A stretch of 64,000 bases of DNA from Micromonospora sp. LH3U1 (GCF_028475105.1 NZ_CP116936.1:2108001-2172000); one strand, 5' to 3'; positions 45,483 through 54,863 are shown, counted from the stretch's first letter. Notes: generated by a model from the letters alone, not told the origin. Program-made: numbers and translations.

Positions 45483-45560
45483 CAGCAGCGGGCAGCACCT
45501 CCGCCTCGTCGAGGCGTTCCGCCCACCCCCACCCCTCTCTCATGTGAGGAGCACCGTCCC

Positions 45561-47954
45561 GTGTCCGTCTCGTCCATTCCGCCGCTGCGCCGAATGCTGG
45601 CCGGCGCCGCCGCGACAGCGTTGACCGCTCTGGTCGCGGTGACCGGCTCGGCGTCCCCGGCCCTCGCGGCCACCACCACCCTCTACGCGTCGCCCTCCGG
45701 CACCGGCACCAGTTGCTCCGCCAGCCAACCGTGCTCCCTGACCGCCGCCCACGCCGCGGTGCGGGCGAGTAACAGCGCGATGTCCGGTGACATCGTCGTG
45801 GAACTGGCCGACGGCGTGTACCGCCTCTCGTCGCCGCTGCGACTGACCGCCGCCGACTCGGGCAACAACGGCTACCAGGTGATCTGGCGGGCCGCCGCCT
45901 CCGCCCGTCCGACGATCACCGGCGCCCGGGCGGTCACCGGGTGGTCGCTGGTCGACTCCGGGAAGAACATCTGGCGAGCCAACGTCGGAGCCGGGCTCGA
46001 CAGTCGTCAGCTCTACGTCAACGGGGTCATCGCCACGCGGGCGCGCACCGCCGTGAACCGGTCCGACTTCACCTTCTCCACGACCGGCATGCGGTTCAGC
46101 AACAGCGCTCTGAACTACCTCAACAACCTCGGTAACCAGAACCGGGTCGAGGTGGAGAGCGTTGGCTCGTTCACCGATCGGTACTCGCCGGTGCAGAGCA
46201 TCAGCGGGAACCTCCTCACGATGCAGCAGCCCGCGTGGAACAACAACACCTTCGGGTTCGACACGCTCTCCAGCCCTCACCGCGCGGGTCCCTTCTACCT
46301 GACCAACGCGTACGAGTTCCTGGACTCACCGGGGGAGTGGTACGTCAACCCCGGCAACGGCCAGCTCAACTACATCCCGCTCGCGGGGCAGAACATGAGC
46401 ACCGTCAGCGTGGAGTTGCCGCAGCTGCAGTCCCTGGTCAACGTCGGCGGCACCTACGACGCGCCCGCGCACCACATCTCGTTCAGCGGGATCACCTTCA
46501 CCGGCACCAGTTGGCTCGGCCCCAGCAGCAGCAACGGCTTCGCCGACCAGCAGACCGGTGCCCACATCACCGGCACGTGGGCCCGTCCGTCGGACGCGCT
46601 GACCTCCTGCCAGGAAGGCTGCCCGCAGTTCGAGGCCACCCGGCCGAACTGGACCCAGATGCCCGCCGCCGTGCAGGTCTCCGCGGCCAACACCATCACC
46701 TTCAGTGACTCCCAGTTCGTCAACCTCGGGCAGACGGCCATCGGCATCGGCAACGACGCCAACGCCCACGCCAGCGGCGTCGGCCTGGGCACCAGCAACA
46801 TCACCGTCACCCGCTCCGAGATCGCCCGCAACTCCGCCGGTGGCATCGTGGTCGGCGGCGTACGCGCCGACGCCCACCACCCCAGCGACCAGCGGATGGT
46901 CAACCGGAACATCACCGTGAGCAACAACCGGGTGCACGATCTCGGCCTGGAGTACCGGGGCGTCGTCTCGATCCTGACCACCTACGTGAACACCGCGCTG
47001 ATCTCGCACAACGAGGTCTACAACATGCCGTACACCGGCCTGTCGGTCGGCTACGGCTGGGGCGCCAACGACGCCGGTGGCAGCAACCACTACGCGAACC
47101 GCGGCCTGTACAACTACCAGCCGCGGTACTCGACGGCGACCACCGCGGCCAACAACCAGGTCATCGGCAACTACGTGCACGACGTCATGCAGCAGATGAC
47201 CGACGGCGGGTGCATCTACACGCTGTCGGCGAACCCGGGCGGGGCCGTCAACGAGAACTACTGCCTGCGGACCAACGGCTGGTTCGGGCTCTACTTCGAC
47301 GAGGGCTCCCGCTACTACACCGCCCGTAACAACGTGTTCTCCTCCACCGGCACCTGGGCCACCGCCAACTACTGGTACGCGGAGAACATGGGCAACTTCA
47401 CCGTCACCAACAACTGGTCGACCAACGGCAGCACGAACGTGACCAACGGCGATCGCGGCAACGTCGTCTCCGGCAACGTGACGGTCGCAGGAGGCAACTG
47501 GCCGTCGGGTGCGCAGACGGTCATCAACGCCGCCGGCGTCCAGAGCGGCGGCAGCACCAACCCGCAGAACGTGCAGATCGTGGGCGTCCAGTCGGGTCGT
47601 TGCGCCGAGATCGGCGGATCCAGTCAGACCAACGGCACGCAGGCCCAGATCTGGGACTGCCTCGGCGCCACCAACCAGCGGTGGACCTCCACCGCCAGCC
47701 GGCAGCTCATGGTCTACGGCACCAAGTGCCTGGACGCCTCCGGCCAGGGCACCAGCAACGGCACCACGGTGGTGATCTGGGACTGCAACGGTCAGGCCAA
47801 CCAGCAGTGGAACATCAACGCCAACGGCACCATCACGGGCGCGCAGTCGGGTCTCTGCCTCGACGCGAACGGCGCCGGGACGGCGAACGGTACGAAGTTG
47901 ATCCTCTGGGCCTGCAACGGCGGCACGAACCAGCAGTGGCAGCTGCGTAGCTGA
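45561..47954 (+). CDS. Secreted parallel beta-helix glycosidase-like protein with C-terminal CBM13 (GH141-like)
   Basis: 797 aa. Signal peptide 1-~36. N-terminal start of the helix TTTLYASPSGTGTSCSASQP, then SARPTITGARAVTGWSLVDS; turns run through about residue 660 (NITVTRSEIARNSAGGIVVG, NRVHDLGLEYRGVVSILTTY, NEVYNMPYTGLSVGYGWG, VMQQMTDGGCIYTLSANPGG, FGLYFDEGSRYYTARNNVFS). CBM13 from about 668 to 797. The layout resembles GH141 enzymes (alpha-L-fucosidase or xylanase types) but catalytic residues were not identified with certainty. The CBM13 closely resembles those of the GH54 paralogues. 78 bp after the epimerase gene; probably co-expressed. Confidence 0.75.
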   Translation: MSVSSIPPLRRMLAGAAATALTALVAVTGSASPALAATTTLYASPSGTGTSCSASQPCSLTAAHAAVRASNSAMSGDIVVELADGVYRLSSPLRLTAADSGNNGYQVIWRAAASARPTITGARAVTGWSLVDSGKNIWRANVGAGLDSRQLYVNGVIATRARTAVNRSDFTFSTTGMRFSNSALNYLNNLGNQNRVEVESVGSFTDRYSPVQSISGNLLTMQQPAWNNNTFGFDTLSSPHRAGPFYLTNAYEFLDSPGEWYVNPGNGQLNYIPLAGQNMSTVSVELPQLQSLVNVGGTYDAPAHHISFSGITFTGTSWLGPSSSNGFADQQTGAHITGTWARPSDALTSCQEGCPQFEATRPNWTQMPAAVQVSAANTITFSDSQFVNLGQTAIGIGNDANAHASGVGLGTSNITVTRSEIARNSAGGIVVGGVRADAHHPSDQRMVNRNITVSNNRVHDLGLEYRGVVSILTTYVNTALISHNEVYNMPYTGLSVGYGWGANDAGGSNHYANRGLYNYQPRYSTATTAANNQVIGNYVHDVMQQMTDGGCIYTLSANPGGAVNENYCLRTNGWFGLYFDEGSRYYTARNNVFSSTGTWATANYWYAENMGNFTVTNNWSTNGSTNVTNGDRGNVVSGNVTVAGGNWPSGAQTVINAAGVQSGGSTNPQNVQIVGVQSGRCAEIGGSSQTNGTQAQIWDCLGATNQRWTSTASRQLMVYGTKCLDASGQGTSNGTTVVIWDCNGQANQQWNINANGTITGAQSGLCLDANGAGTANGTKLILWACNGGTNQQWQLRS

Positions 47955-47973
47955 CCTGGGAGCTGGACACCGA

Positions 47974-48012
47974 CAGGTCCGGGCCGGGGCGAATCGCCTC
48001 AGCCCGGACCTG
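47974..48012. terminator. Bidirectional hairpin between convergent genes
   Basis: CAGGTCCGGGC (47974-47984) / GCCCGGACCTG (48002-48012), 17-nt loop, between the beta-helix gene and the GH32-like gene. Confidence 0.7.
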
Positions 48013-48017
48013 CGCGG

Positions 48018-48971
48018 TTACTGCTCCTCGACCGCCCTCGCCGTGTCCACGACCAACCCGGTCGAGGCCTCGTAGCGGACCGGAATGGGATCGGTGAGTT
48101 CGCCGACGAACCTCTGGTCGACATGGTCGAGGAAGCCGATGAGTGACCAGCCGTCAGCGGGTCCGGGGACCAGCCGGGGCGCGTACAGGTGTGGGTGCGT
48201 GAACGGCCGGGCGGACGCGATGTCCCACGGGCCGAGGACGGTGTCGCCGGGCGCCACCCAGATCCGGTGGTCGTCGCGCCGGGCGCTGCCGGTGGCGTCG
48301 GTGGAGAACAGCAGCAGGGGCTGGCCGTCGATGACCGCGACCTGGGGCACCTCGAGGTGGCCGAACCCGGCCGGTGTCGACAGCGGTGGCTGGACGGTCC
48401 AGGTGACGAGATCTGGGGAGGTGGCGTGGCCGACGACGCCACGGGTGTTCGCCGGCCCCGTGTTGGCGCGCGCGGTGATGAGCATGTGCCAGCCCTCGCC
48501 GTCGGGATCGGGGAACACCCACGGATCACGCCAGGCCTGTTCGTACCACTGGTCCTTGTCGAGCAGTTCGTACCAGGTCGGGTCGGCCTGGACGATTGGC
48601 TCGGTGCCGTGCCGCTGCCAGGTGGTCAGGTCGTCGGAGACGGCGAGGCCGATGCGCTGGACGAGACCGTCCTCGGCGCGGCCGACGCCGGTGTAGAACA
48701 GGTACCACCGTCCGTCCGGCCCGCGGACCGTGCAGCCTGTCCAGGTCGCCAGGTCGTCCCAACTGGGAGCGTCGGCGGGGACCACGGCGTCGGCGACCAG
48801 GCGCCACGAGTGCAGGTCCGTCGAGACGGCGTGGCCGATCGTGGCGCGGCGGTGGCGGCGGTGCGGGTCGTGCAGGGCGCGGGACGCGCGCAGGAAGAAC
48901 ACGTGCCAGAGGCCGTTTTCGTCCCGCGCGTACCAGCTGTCCCACACCCAGTGGTCGGGTAGGCGAAGCAT
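48018..48971 (-). CDS. Intracellular GH32-like beta-propeller glycoside hydrolase
   Basis: 317 aa, no signal peptide. Five-bladed propeller of the GH32/GH43/GH68 group: WVWDSWYARDENGLWHVFFL (candidate nucleophile Asp11), QAWRDPWVFPDPDG (RDP motif, residues 148-150), and GHLEVPQVAVIDG (candidate acid/base Glu207). The RDP motif and the Glu in an EVPQ context point to the fructosidase-type side, but the protein is short and lacks the C-terminal beta-sandwich of classical GH32. An operator CTAAACCGTTTTAG sits 16 bp upstream of the start, so it belongs to the LacI regulon of the adjacent gene. Substrate unproven. Confidence 0.78.
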   Translation of the reverse strand: MLRLPDHWVWDSWYARDENGLWHVFFLRASRALHDPHRRHRRATIGHAVSTDLHSWRLVADAVVPADAPSWDDLATWTGCTVRGPDGRWYLFYTGVGRAEDGLVQRIGLAVSDDLTTWQRHGTEPIVQADPTWYELLDKDQWYEQAWRDPWVFPDPDGEGWHMLITARANTGPANTRGVVGHATSPDLVTWTVQPPLSTPAGFGHLEVPQVAVIDGQPLLLFSTDATGSARRDDHRIWVAPGDTVLGPWDIASARPFTHPHLYAPRLVPGPADGWSLIGFLDHVDQRFVGELTDPIPVRYEASTGLVVDTARAVEEQ

Positions 48972-48986
48972 GGCCGGAAACCTAGC

Positions 48987-49002
48987 ACTAAACCGTTTTA
49001 GC
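48987..49002. promoter_or_regulatory. LacI-type operator (regulon B, copy 1)
   Basis: ACTAAACCGTTTTAGC: half-sites CTAAA / TTTAG around four central bases, 16 bp upstream of the GH32-like gene start. Matches the pattern of 50237-50252 and 56361-56376 with one half-site end changed. Confidence 0.72.
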
Positions 49003-49046
49003 GGCGGACAAGGCCGGCCCCGCCGGGACGGTTCCTCAGCCTGTGG

Positions 49047-50072
49047 TCACCCGGCCGGAGGTGCCAGGGACCGGCGTCGGCGCAGGGGCATCGGAACGAG
49101 CGACGACTCGGTGGCGCCGCCGTCCAGGAGCAGTTCGACGGCACGTCGTCCCATCTGCTCGTGCGGCAGCGCCGTGGTGGCCAGGCTGGGACGCAGCCAG
49201 GCGGCGATCGGGTCGTCGTCGAACGAGATCACCGAGATGTCCTCCGGGACGGTCAGCCCCGCCTCGCCGAGCGCCTGGTAGGCGCCAAACGCCAGCCGGT
49301 CGTTCATGCAGATGATCGCGCTGGGTCGCGTCGGCCTGTTCAGCAGACTGCGCATGGCGGCGTAGCCGTGCTCGGGCAACCACTCGGTGCAGAAGCACTC
49401 GGCCAGGAGGGTGACGTCAGCTTCGCCCAGCGCCTGCTGGATGCCGTGCAGACGTGCCCGGGCGGCGAGGGAGACCTCCGGGTCGTCTTCCTTGAGCCGG
49501 TTACGGCCGATGAGCGCGATCGCGTCGCGGTGGCCAAGTTCGACCAGGGCGCTGGCAACGGCGCGGCCGGCCCGTTCGTCGTCGGGCAGCACGCTTGGCA
49601 GGCCGTCGTCACTCGTGGCGTTGAGCAGCACCACCGGGCCGCCGAGGATGGCCGGGGGCACCGTCAGCCGTCGGGTGGCCATCGCCGCGTAGATCACCCC
49701 GTCGACCTGTCGGTCGAGCACGGCCTCGATGGCGTACTGCTCGAAGGTGGCGTCGCCCTGCGTCTCGGTGATGAGGAGTACGTGGTCTCGTTCGCGGGCC
49801 GCGTCGAGGGCACCACGAATGAGGTCGCCGGCGAACCGGGTGGTGGCGACGATGTCGGAGACGAACGCGATGGTGGCCGTCTTGCGGGTGCGAAGGCTGC
49901 GCGCGGCGAGGTTGGGCCGGTAGCCGAGCTCCTCGGCGGCGGCGAACACGCGCTGGTGTGCTTCGGCCGAGAGCCGGGTGCCCTCCCTGCCGTTGAGCAC
50001 CATCGAGGCGGCGGTCTTGGACAGCCCGGCTCTCCGCGCGACATCGGCCAGGGTTGCTCTGTTGCGGCCCAT
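49047..50072 (-). CDS. LacI-family transcriptional regulator (regulon B)
   Basis: 341 aa. Helix-turn-helix ATLADVARRAGLSKTAASMV with hinge YRPNLAARSLRTRKT, then an effector-binding domain (IAFVSDIVATTRFAGDLIRG, VPEDISVISFDDDPIAAWLR, HEQMGRRAVELLLDGG). Typical LacI repressor length. It lies between the GH32-like gene and the ABC operon; GCTAAA-N4-TTTAGC palindromes occur in front of both and in front of the secreted esterase, so it probably represses all three units until an imported sugar binds. Confidence 0.92.
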   Translation of the reverse strand: MGRNRATLADVARRAGLSKTAASMVLNGREGTRLSAEAHQRVFAAAEELGYRPNLAARSLRTRKTATIAFVSDIVATTRFAGDLIRGALDAARERDHVLLITETQGDATFEQYAIEAVLDRQVDGVIYAAMATRRLTVPPAILGGPVVLLNATSDDGLPSVLPDDERAGRAVASALVELGHRDAIALIGRNRLKEDDPEVSLAARARLHGIQQALGEADVTLLAECFCTEWLPEHGYAAMRSLLNRPTRPSAIICMNDRLAFGAYQALGEAGLTVPEDISVISFDDDPIAAWLRPSLATTALPHEQMGRRAVELLLDGGATESSLVPMPLRRRRSLAPPAG

Positions 50073-50443
50073 CAGTCCTCCGAATCAGGCGCGGTGCCAG
50101 AGGCGCCGCTCCCGCCCATCATGAGGCGTCGCCGCCGGAGGTCCAGCGCCGGTCACGCCGGGCGTGGTGTGAACCCGACGTTTCCGCACCGTTGCCAAGT
50201 TGTCCTTGACAGCTTCCCGCGCCACGCGCATGCTCTGCTAAATCAGTTTAGCGACCACTTCTGGCGCATCCACAGGCGCCTTCGGTGGCCGTGCCGGGTT
50301 CGTTGTGATGACGGTACGGGTGCGGCGCTCGGGCGACTGGTCACGACGTACGTGTCGTGGCTGTCACCCGATCGCGGTGGCCCGGTGGAGCCGTCGCGCG
50401 GCCATGGGTCGCGGGACGCGCGGAGATGTCAAGGAGTCATGAA
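50073..50443. promoter_or_regulatory. 371-bp divergent region between the LacI regulator and its ABC operon
   Basis: Holds an operator at 50237-50252. The AAGGAG at 50431-50436 is the ribosome binding site that sets the ABC binding-protein start at 50444. No other gene. Confidence 0.6.
50237..50252. promoter_or_regulatory. LacI-type operator (regulon B, copy 2, GCTAAATCAGTTTAGC)
   Basis: Palindromic half-sites GCTAAA/TTTAGC around TCAG. The sequence at 56361-56376 is the exact reverse complement over all 16 bases. Confidence 0.78.
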
Positions 50444-51799
50444 ATGGCAGAAATGCTGACAAAGTTCCCGCGACGGAGAACGGTGATCCTCGCATCGCTG
50501 CTGGCGATCGGGATGACCGCGACGGCCTGCAGCGCGCCGGGGGAGGACCGGTCGTCCAACCCGGAGTCCGACGCCGCCGTCAAGACCGACCTCGGGACCG
50601 CTCCGGTCACGCTGGAGATGTACGCCGAGACCGGCTTCCCCCTGGCCAAGGCGCTGGCGGACGAGTTCTCCAAGCAGCACTCGAACGTCACCTTCAACAT
50701 CCGTGAGGACCAGTTCACGGTGATCGTGGAGAACGCGCCGCGCGTGATGGCGTCGGACAACTCGCCCGACATCATCCGGCTACCCACCATGGTCGACCTG
50801 GTCAAGGACGACCTGCTCAAGAACCTCGACCCGTACTTCACCGCGTACGGCTGGGACAAGTTCCCGGCCTCGCAGCTCATGCAGCTGCGCGTCGGTGACA
50901 ACACCCGGGGCACCGGTTCGCTGTACGGGATGGGGCTCGGCTACAGCGTCACCGGCGTGTTCTACAACAAGAAGCTGGCCACTCAGATCGGCATGACCCA
51001 GCCGCCGGCCACCGTCGCCGAGTTCGAGCAACTGCTGGCGAAGGCGAAGACCGCCGGCGTCCAGCCGATCATGCAGTTCAACAAGAACACCGCGGGCATC
51101 AACTTCCCGCACCAGGCGCTGCAGAACCAGTTCGGCGACCCGACCCAGGTCGCCGACTGGATCTTCCAGAAGCCGGGGGCCACGTTCGACACCCCGGCCG
51201 CTCTGAAGGCGACCCAGGCCATCCAGAAGTGGGCCCAGGCCGGCTACTTCCCGAAGGACGCCAACGCGCTGGACTACGCGGGCATGGTGGGTGAGTTCCA
51301 GAAGGGCAACGGCCTGTTCATGTTCAACGGCGACTGGGAGTCGGCCAACCTCGACAAGGCGATGTCCGGCAACGTGGGCTTCTTCCTCTTCCCCACCGAG
51401 TCCGCCGGCGGCAAGCACGTGGCGATGTCCGCCCCCAACACCTTCGGCGTCTCCGCGAAGGCCAAGAACCCGGACGCCGCCGCCTTCTTCCTGAACTGGG
51501 TCCACACCAACGCCAAGGCGCGCGAGATCGCGGTCACGGTCGGAGGCTCCAGCCCGGGCGGCCCGAGTGATCTGCCGGTGCCGGCCGCCGCCCCGAACAC
51601 TGTCCTGGCGGAGACCCTGAAGGCGTCGCAGCAGCTCGGGGCCGAGAACGGTGCGGTGGACTTCACCGCGAACGCGACCGGTGGCATCTTCGCCGCCGCG
51701 ATCACGCCGGAACTGCAGAAGCTGGTCGCCGGCCAGCAGACGCCCGAGGGGTACGTGAAGGCGGTCCAGGCCGAGTACGCGAAGGAACTGTCCCGATGA
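50444..51799 (+). CDS. Sugar ABC transporter solute-binding lipoprotein
   Basis: 451 aa from the ATG at 50444 (MAEMLTKFPRRRTVILASLL) with AAGGAG 7 bp upstream. Lipobox region TATACS (Cys about residue 28). Binding-protein body: VTLEMYAETGFPLAKALADE, SPDIIRLPTMVDLVKDDLLK, YGMGLGYSVTGVFYNKKLAT, LFMFNGDWESANLDKAMSGN. Stop overlaps the next ATG in ATGA. First gene of the ABC/esterase operon under the LacI-type operator at 50237. Confidence 0.92.
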   Translation: MAEMLTKFPRRRTVILASLLAIGMTATACSAPGEDRSSNPESDAAVKTDLGTAPVTLEMYAETGFPLAKALADEFSKQHSNVTFNIREDQFTVIVENAPRVMASDNSPDIIRLPTMVDLVKDDLLKNLDPYFTAYGWDKFPASQLMQLRVGDNTRGTGSLYGMGLGYSVTGVFYNKKLATQIGMTQPPATVAEFEQLLAKAKTAGVQPIMQFNKNTAGINFPHQALQNQFGDPTQVADWIFQKPGATFDTPAALKATQAIQKWAQAGYFPKDANALDYAGMVGEFQKGNGLFMFNGDWESANLDKAMSGNVGFFLFPTESAGGKHVAMSAPNTFGVSAKAKNPDAAAFFLNWVHTNAKAREIAVTVGGSSPGGPSDLPVPAAAPNTVLAETLKASQQLGAENGAVDFTANATGGIFAAAITPELQKLVAGQQTPEGYVKAVQAEYAKELSR

Positions 51800-52767
51800 C
51801 GTCTGCCCTCGGCAGCGCACCAACCGGGCGTGACGATCGGGTGTCGTCAGCGGATCGTCCCGCCCGTCCGATCCCCGCGCGGGCTCACCGACTTCGGTGG
51901 GCCCGCGCGGCCGGGACCGGCTGGTTGTACGTCCTGCCCGCCCTGGTGATGTACGCGGTGTTCGTCCTACGCCCCCTCGCGATGACCATTCAGTACTCGT
52001 TCTACGACTGGAACGGGATCGGGGTGGCCCGCTGGGCGGGCCTGGACAACTACCTCACCGTGTTCACCGACAGCGACCTGCTGAAAATCATCGGCAACGC
52101 GGTCATCCTGATCATCTTTTTCAGCTTCATCCCTGTCGCACTTGGGCTGTTGGTGGCGAGCATGGTTCGCCGGATCACCACCGGCGCGTTCGGGACCGTC
52201 GTCCGAACCATCCTGTTCCTGCCGCAGGTCATCCCTCTGGTGGCGGCAGGCATCGCGTGGAGCTGGTTGCTCTCGTCGAACGGCCTGATCAACCAGGTGC
52301 TGCGCGCGGTGGGCCTGGGCGGCGTGGCCCGTGCGTGGCTCGGCGACTTCGACACGGCGCTGCCTGCCGTGGGTGTGATCGGGGCCTGGGTCCTGCTCGG
52401 CCTCTGCACGATCCTGCTGGTCACCGGTATGAGCAAGATTGATCCGGCGCTCTACGAGGCCGCTCGCCTGGACGGTGCCGGACCAGTGCGCGAGTTCCTC
52501 GCCGTCACCCTGCCCAGCCTGCGCCAGGAGATCGGGGTCTGTCTCACCGTGACGATCATCGCCGCGCTGGCCAGCTTCGACATCGTCTACATCTCCACCA
52601 GCGGCGGCCCCGGCCTCCAGACCACCGTGCCTGGTCTGGAGATCTACCGACTGGCCTTCTCGCAGCGTCAGGTCGGGCTCGCCTCGGCGCTCGCCGTCGT
52701 GCTCATGCTGCTGGTGCTGGCGTGCGTGCTGCCGATCCAGCGACTCTTCCGAGGGGAGAAGCCGTGA
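51796..52767 (+). CDS. Carbohydrate ABC transporter permease, MalF type
   Basis: 323 aa, ATGA overlap with the binding-protein gene. Hydrophilic start, then six helices (GTGWLYVLPALVMYAVFVLR first). EAA loop: DPALYEAARLDGAGPVREFL. Stop overlaps the next GTG by 4 bp. Confidence 0.92.
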   Translation: MTSALGSAPTGRDDRVSSADRPARPIPARAHRLRWARAAGTGWLYVLPALVMYAVFVLRPLAMTIQYSFYDWNGIGVARWAGLDNYLTVFTDSDLLKIIGNAVILIIFFSFIPVALGLLVASMVRRITTGAFGTVVRTILFLPQVIPLVAAGIAWSWLLSSNGLINQVLRAVGLGGVARAWLGDFDTALPAVGVIGAWVLLGLCTILLVTGMSKIDPALYEAARLDGAGPVREFLAVTLPSLRQEIGVCLTVTIIAALASFDIVYISTSGGPGLQTTVPGLEIYRLAFSQRQVGLASALAVVLMLLVLACVLPIQRLFRGEKP

Positions 52768-53588
52768 ACCTGAGCCGACGTGAACAGGTGACCGGCCGGG
52801 TCTTCCTGATCGCCCTGATCCTCGTCACCCTGCTGCCGTTCGTGAGCATGCTCTCGGCGGCGTTGCAGCCCCGAGGCACCGTGCCCAGCGGCTTGGCCTG
52901 GCCGTCCGACCCGCAATGGGGAAACTTCGCCGACGCCTTCACGGCCGCCAACATGGGTGCGCTGCTGCGCTCCAGCCTGCTCATCGTGGCCGGTGTCGTG
53001 CCGGTGTCGGTGCTCATCGCCACCATGGCCGGGTTCGGGCTCGGTCAGCTGCGGGTGCCCGGCGGCCGACTCGTCTTCGGCCTTCTCCTGCTCGGGTTGA
53101 CCCTGCCCTTCGAGGCCGTGGTCACGCCGCTCTATTACCAGATGCAGGATTTTGGCCTCCTCAACACCCGCTGGGCCATCATCCTGCCGCTGATCGGCCT
53201 GTACATGCCGTTCGCGGTGTTCTGGATGCGGGCGCACTTCACCAATGTGCCGGTTGAGTTGTCCGAGGCGGCCCGGGTGGACGGCAGCAGCACGTGGCAG
53301 CTGTTCTGGCGGGTCCAGGTGCCACTCGCCCGGCCGGCGATCGCCTCGCTGACGATTCTCATGTTCCTCTGGACGTGGAACCAGTTCCTCCTCGCCATCG
53401 TCCTCGTCGACGACGCCACCAAACGCACCATGGCCGGGGCGCTCGGGGCGTTCCAGGGCCAGTGGGGCACCGACCTGGTGCTGCTGTGCGCCGGGTCGCT
53501 GCTGATCCTCACCCCCACCCTCATCGTGTTCCTGATCTTCCAGCGACAGTTCATCAAGGCCCTGATCCAGGGATCAGTGAAGGGGTAG
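52764..53588 (+). CDS. Carbohydrate ABC transporter permease, MalG type
   Basis: 274 aa, GTG start overlapping by 4 bp. Six helices (GRVFLIALILVTLLPFVSML first); EAA loop PVELSEAARVDGSSTWQLFW; C terminus FIKALIQGSVKG as in the family. No ATPase gene nearby. Confidence 0.92.
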   Translation: MNLSRREQVTGRVFLIALILVTLLPFVSMLSAALQPRGTVPSGLAWPSDPQWGNFADAFTAANMGALLRSSLLIVAGVVPVSVLIATMAGFGLGQLRVPGGRLVFGLLLLGLTLPFEAVVTPLYYQMQDFGLLNTRWAIILPLIGLYMPFAVFWMRAHFTNVPVELSEAARVDGSSTWQLFWRVQVPLARPAIASLTILMFLWTWNQFLLAIVLVDDATKRTMAGALGAFQGQWGTDLVLLCAGSLLILTPTLIVFLIFQRQFIKALIQGSVKG

Positions 53589-53591
53589 GCA

Positions 53592-54746
53592 GTGGTTACC
53601 GAGCCGCAGATCCACGGCGACGTCGACGAACGCTACGGGCCCGTCGCCGACGTCTTCCGCGACAACTTCACCTCTGGGGGAGAGGTCGGCGCCGCGGTCA
53701 CCGTCTACGTACGGGGCCGCAAGGTCGTCGACCTGTACGGCGGGGTCGCCGACACCCGCACCGGGCGGCCCTGGGACGTGCACACGCCGGTCGTCGTCTT
53801 CTCCTGTACCAAGGGAATCCTGGCGATCTGCGCCTACCTGCTGGTCCAGCAGGGCCGGCTCGACCTCGACGCTCCCGTGACGCGCTACTGGCCGGAATTC
53901 GGACAGCACGGCAAGGGGGACATCCCCGTCCGCTGGCTGCTCACGCACCAGGCCGGCCTGCCCGCGCTGGACCGACCCCTGACCCTCGACGAGGTCCTGG
54001 CCTGGGACCCGGTCATCAAAGCCATCGAGGCGCAGGCACCGTTGTGGCAGCCGGGCACCGCGCACGGCTACCACTCGATGACCTACGGCTGGCTGATCGG
54101 AGAGGTGATTCGCCGCATCACCGGCCAGCTACCCGGCGAGTTCTTCCGGGACACCGTCGCGGACCCGCTCGGCCTGCACACCTGGCTCGGGCTCCCCGCC
54201 GCCGAGAGCGACACCGTCGCATGGAACCTGGCGCCACCTCCGGACGCCGACCCGTTCGTGGACCCGGTCGCCGAACGAGGAATCACCATGGGCGGCGCCT
54301 TCGCCTTTCCCGCCGACAGCGAGGGCCTGGTCAGTTTCAACGACCCCGCCATCCGGGCCGCCGGCGTCCCCGGCGCGGGCGCGGTGAGCACCGCGGAGGG
54401 CCTGGCCCGCCTCTATGCGGCCTGCGTGTCCGACATCCAGGGTGGGCCCCTGCTGGCGGCCGCATCGGTGGACGACGCGGTCGTCGTCCGTTCGCGCGGC
54501 CAGCAGCGACATGGCCCCCCGGACACCGGGCAGCGCTGGGGCAGCGGCTTTCTGCTGCACTCGCCGCCGGCCCGGCCACTGCTGGGCGAGCGCAGCTTCG
54601 GCCACGATGGCGCTGGCGGGAACCTGGCCTTCGCTGACGCCCAGCATGAGGTGGGATTCGGCTACGTGGTCAACCAGATGCGCGGAATGGGCGACGAGCG
54701 CGCCAACCGGCTCACCGCCGCCGTCAGCACCTGCCTCGACGCCTGA
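53592..54746 (+). CDS. Cytoplasmic serine hydrolase, class C beta-lactamase/family VIII esterase type
   Basis: 384 aa, GTG start 3 bp after the permease stop, so part of the operon. SxxK motif VVVFSCTKGILAI (Ser71, Lys74), Tyr motif GYHSMTYGW, and a third motif FGHDGAGGNLAF in place of KTG; these are the EstB-like family VIII carboxylesterase features. No signal peptide. In an operon with a sugar importer it may deacylate an imported acylated oligosaccharide (inference). Confidence 0.88.
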   Translation: MVTEPQIHGDVDERYGPVADVFRDNFTSGGEVGAAVTVYVRGRKVVDLYGGVADTRTGRPWDVHTPVVVFSCTKGILAICAYLLVQQGRLDLDAPVTRYWPEFGQHGKGDIPVRWLLTHQAGLPALDRPLTLDEVLAWDPVIKAIEAQAPLWQPGTAHGYHSMTYGWLIGEVIRRITGQLPGEFFRDTVADPLGLHTWLGLPAAESDTVAWNLAPPPDADPFVDPVAERGITMGGAFAFPADSEGLVSFNDPAIRAAGVPGAGAVSTAEGLARLYAACVSDIQGGPLLAAASVDDAVVVRSRGQQRHGPPDTGQRWGSGFLLHSPPARPLLGERSFGHDGAGGNLAFADAQHEVGFGYVVNQMRGMGDERANRLTAAVSTCLDA

Positions 54747-54753
54747 GAGAGGC

Positions 54754-54784
54754 CAGGCCCCGCAGGCCCGGCCCCGCAGGCCCC
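54754..54784 (+). repeat. Short direct repeat GGCCCCGCAGGCCC after the esterase gene
   Basis: Two tandem-like copies of a 14-bp GC-rich unit directly downstream of the esterase stop. Each unit is itself partly palindromic (GGCC...GGCC). Possible slippage product; no function assigned. Confidence 0.5.
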
Positions 54785-54800
54785 CAGGCCAGTGCCGCCC

Positions 54801-54863
54801 CGGTGATCATGAAGCTATTGCCATCGATCACGGCGTGTCACGGCAATAACTTCATGATCACCG
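54801..54863. repeat. 63-bp palindromic element (22-bp stem, 19-nt loop)
   Basis: Left arm 54801-54822 (CGGTGATCATGAAGCTATTG...) and right arm 54842-54863, one mismatch; lower GC than its surroundings. Located in the convergent gap between the family VIII esterase and the secreted esterase. Could be a bidirectional terminator; I also recall this GATCATGAAG...TTATTGCC palindrome as a dispersed repeat in Micromonospora genomes, to be checked. Confidence 0.75.

Noticed and set aside
48018-48971. Calling the GH32-like gene a confirmed fructosidase
   Set aside because: It lacks the C-terminal beta-sandwich and only motif resemblance is seen, so the substrate was left open.
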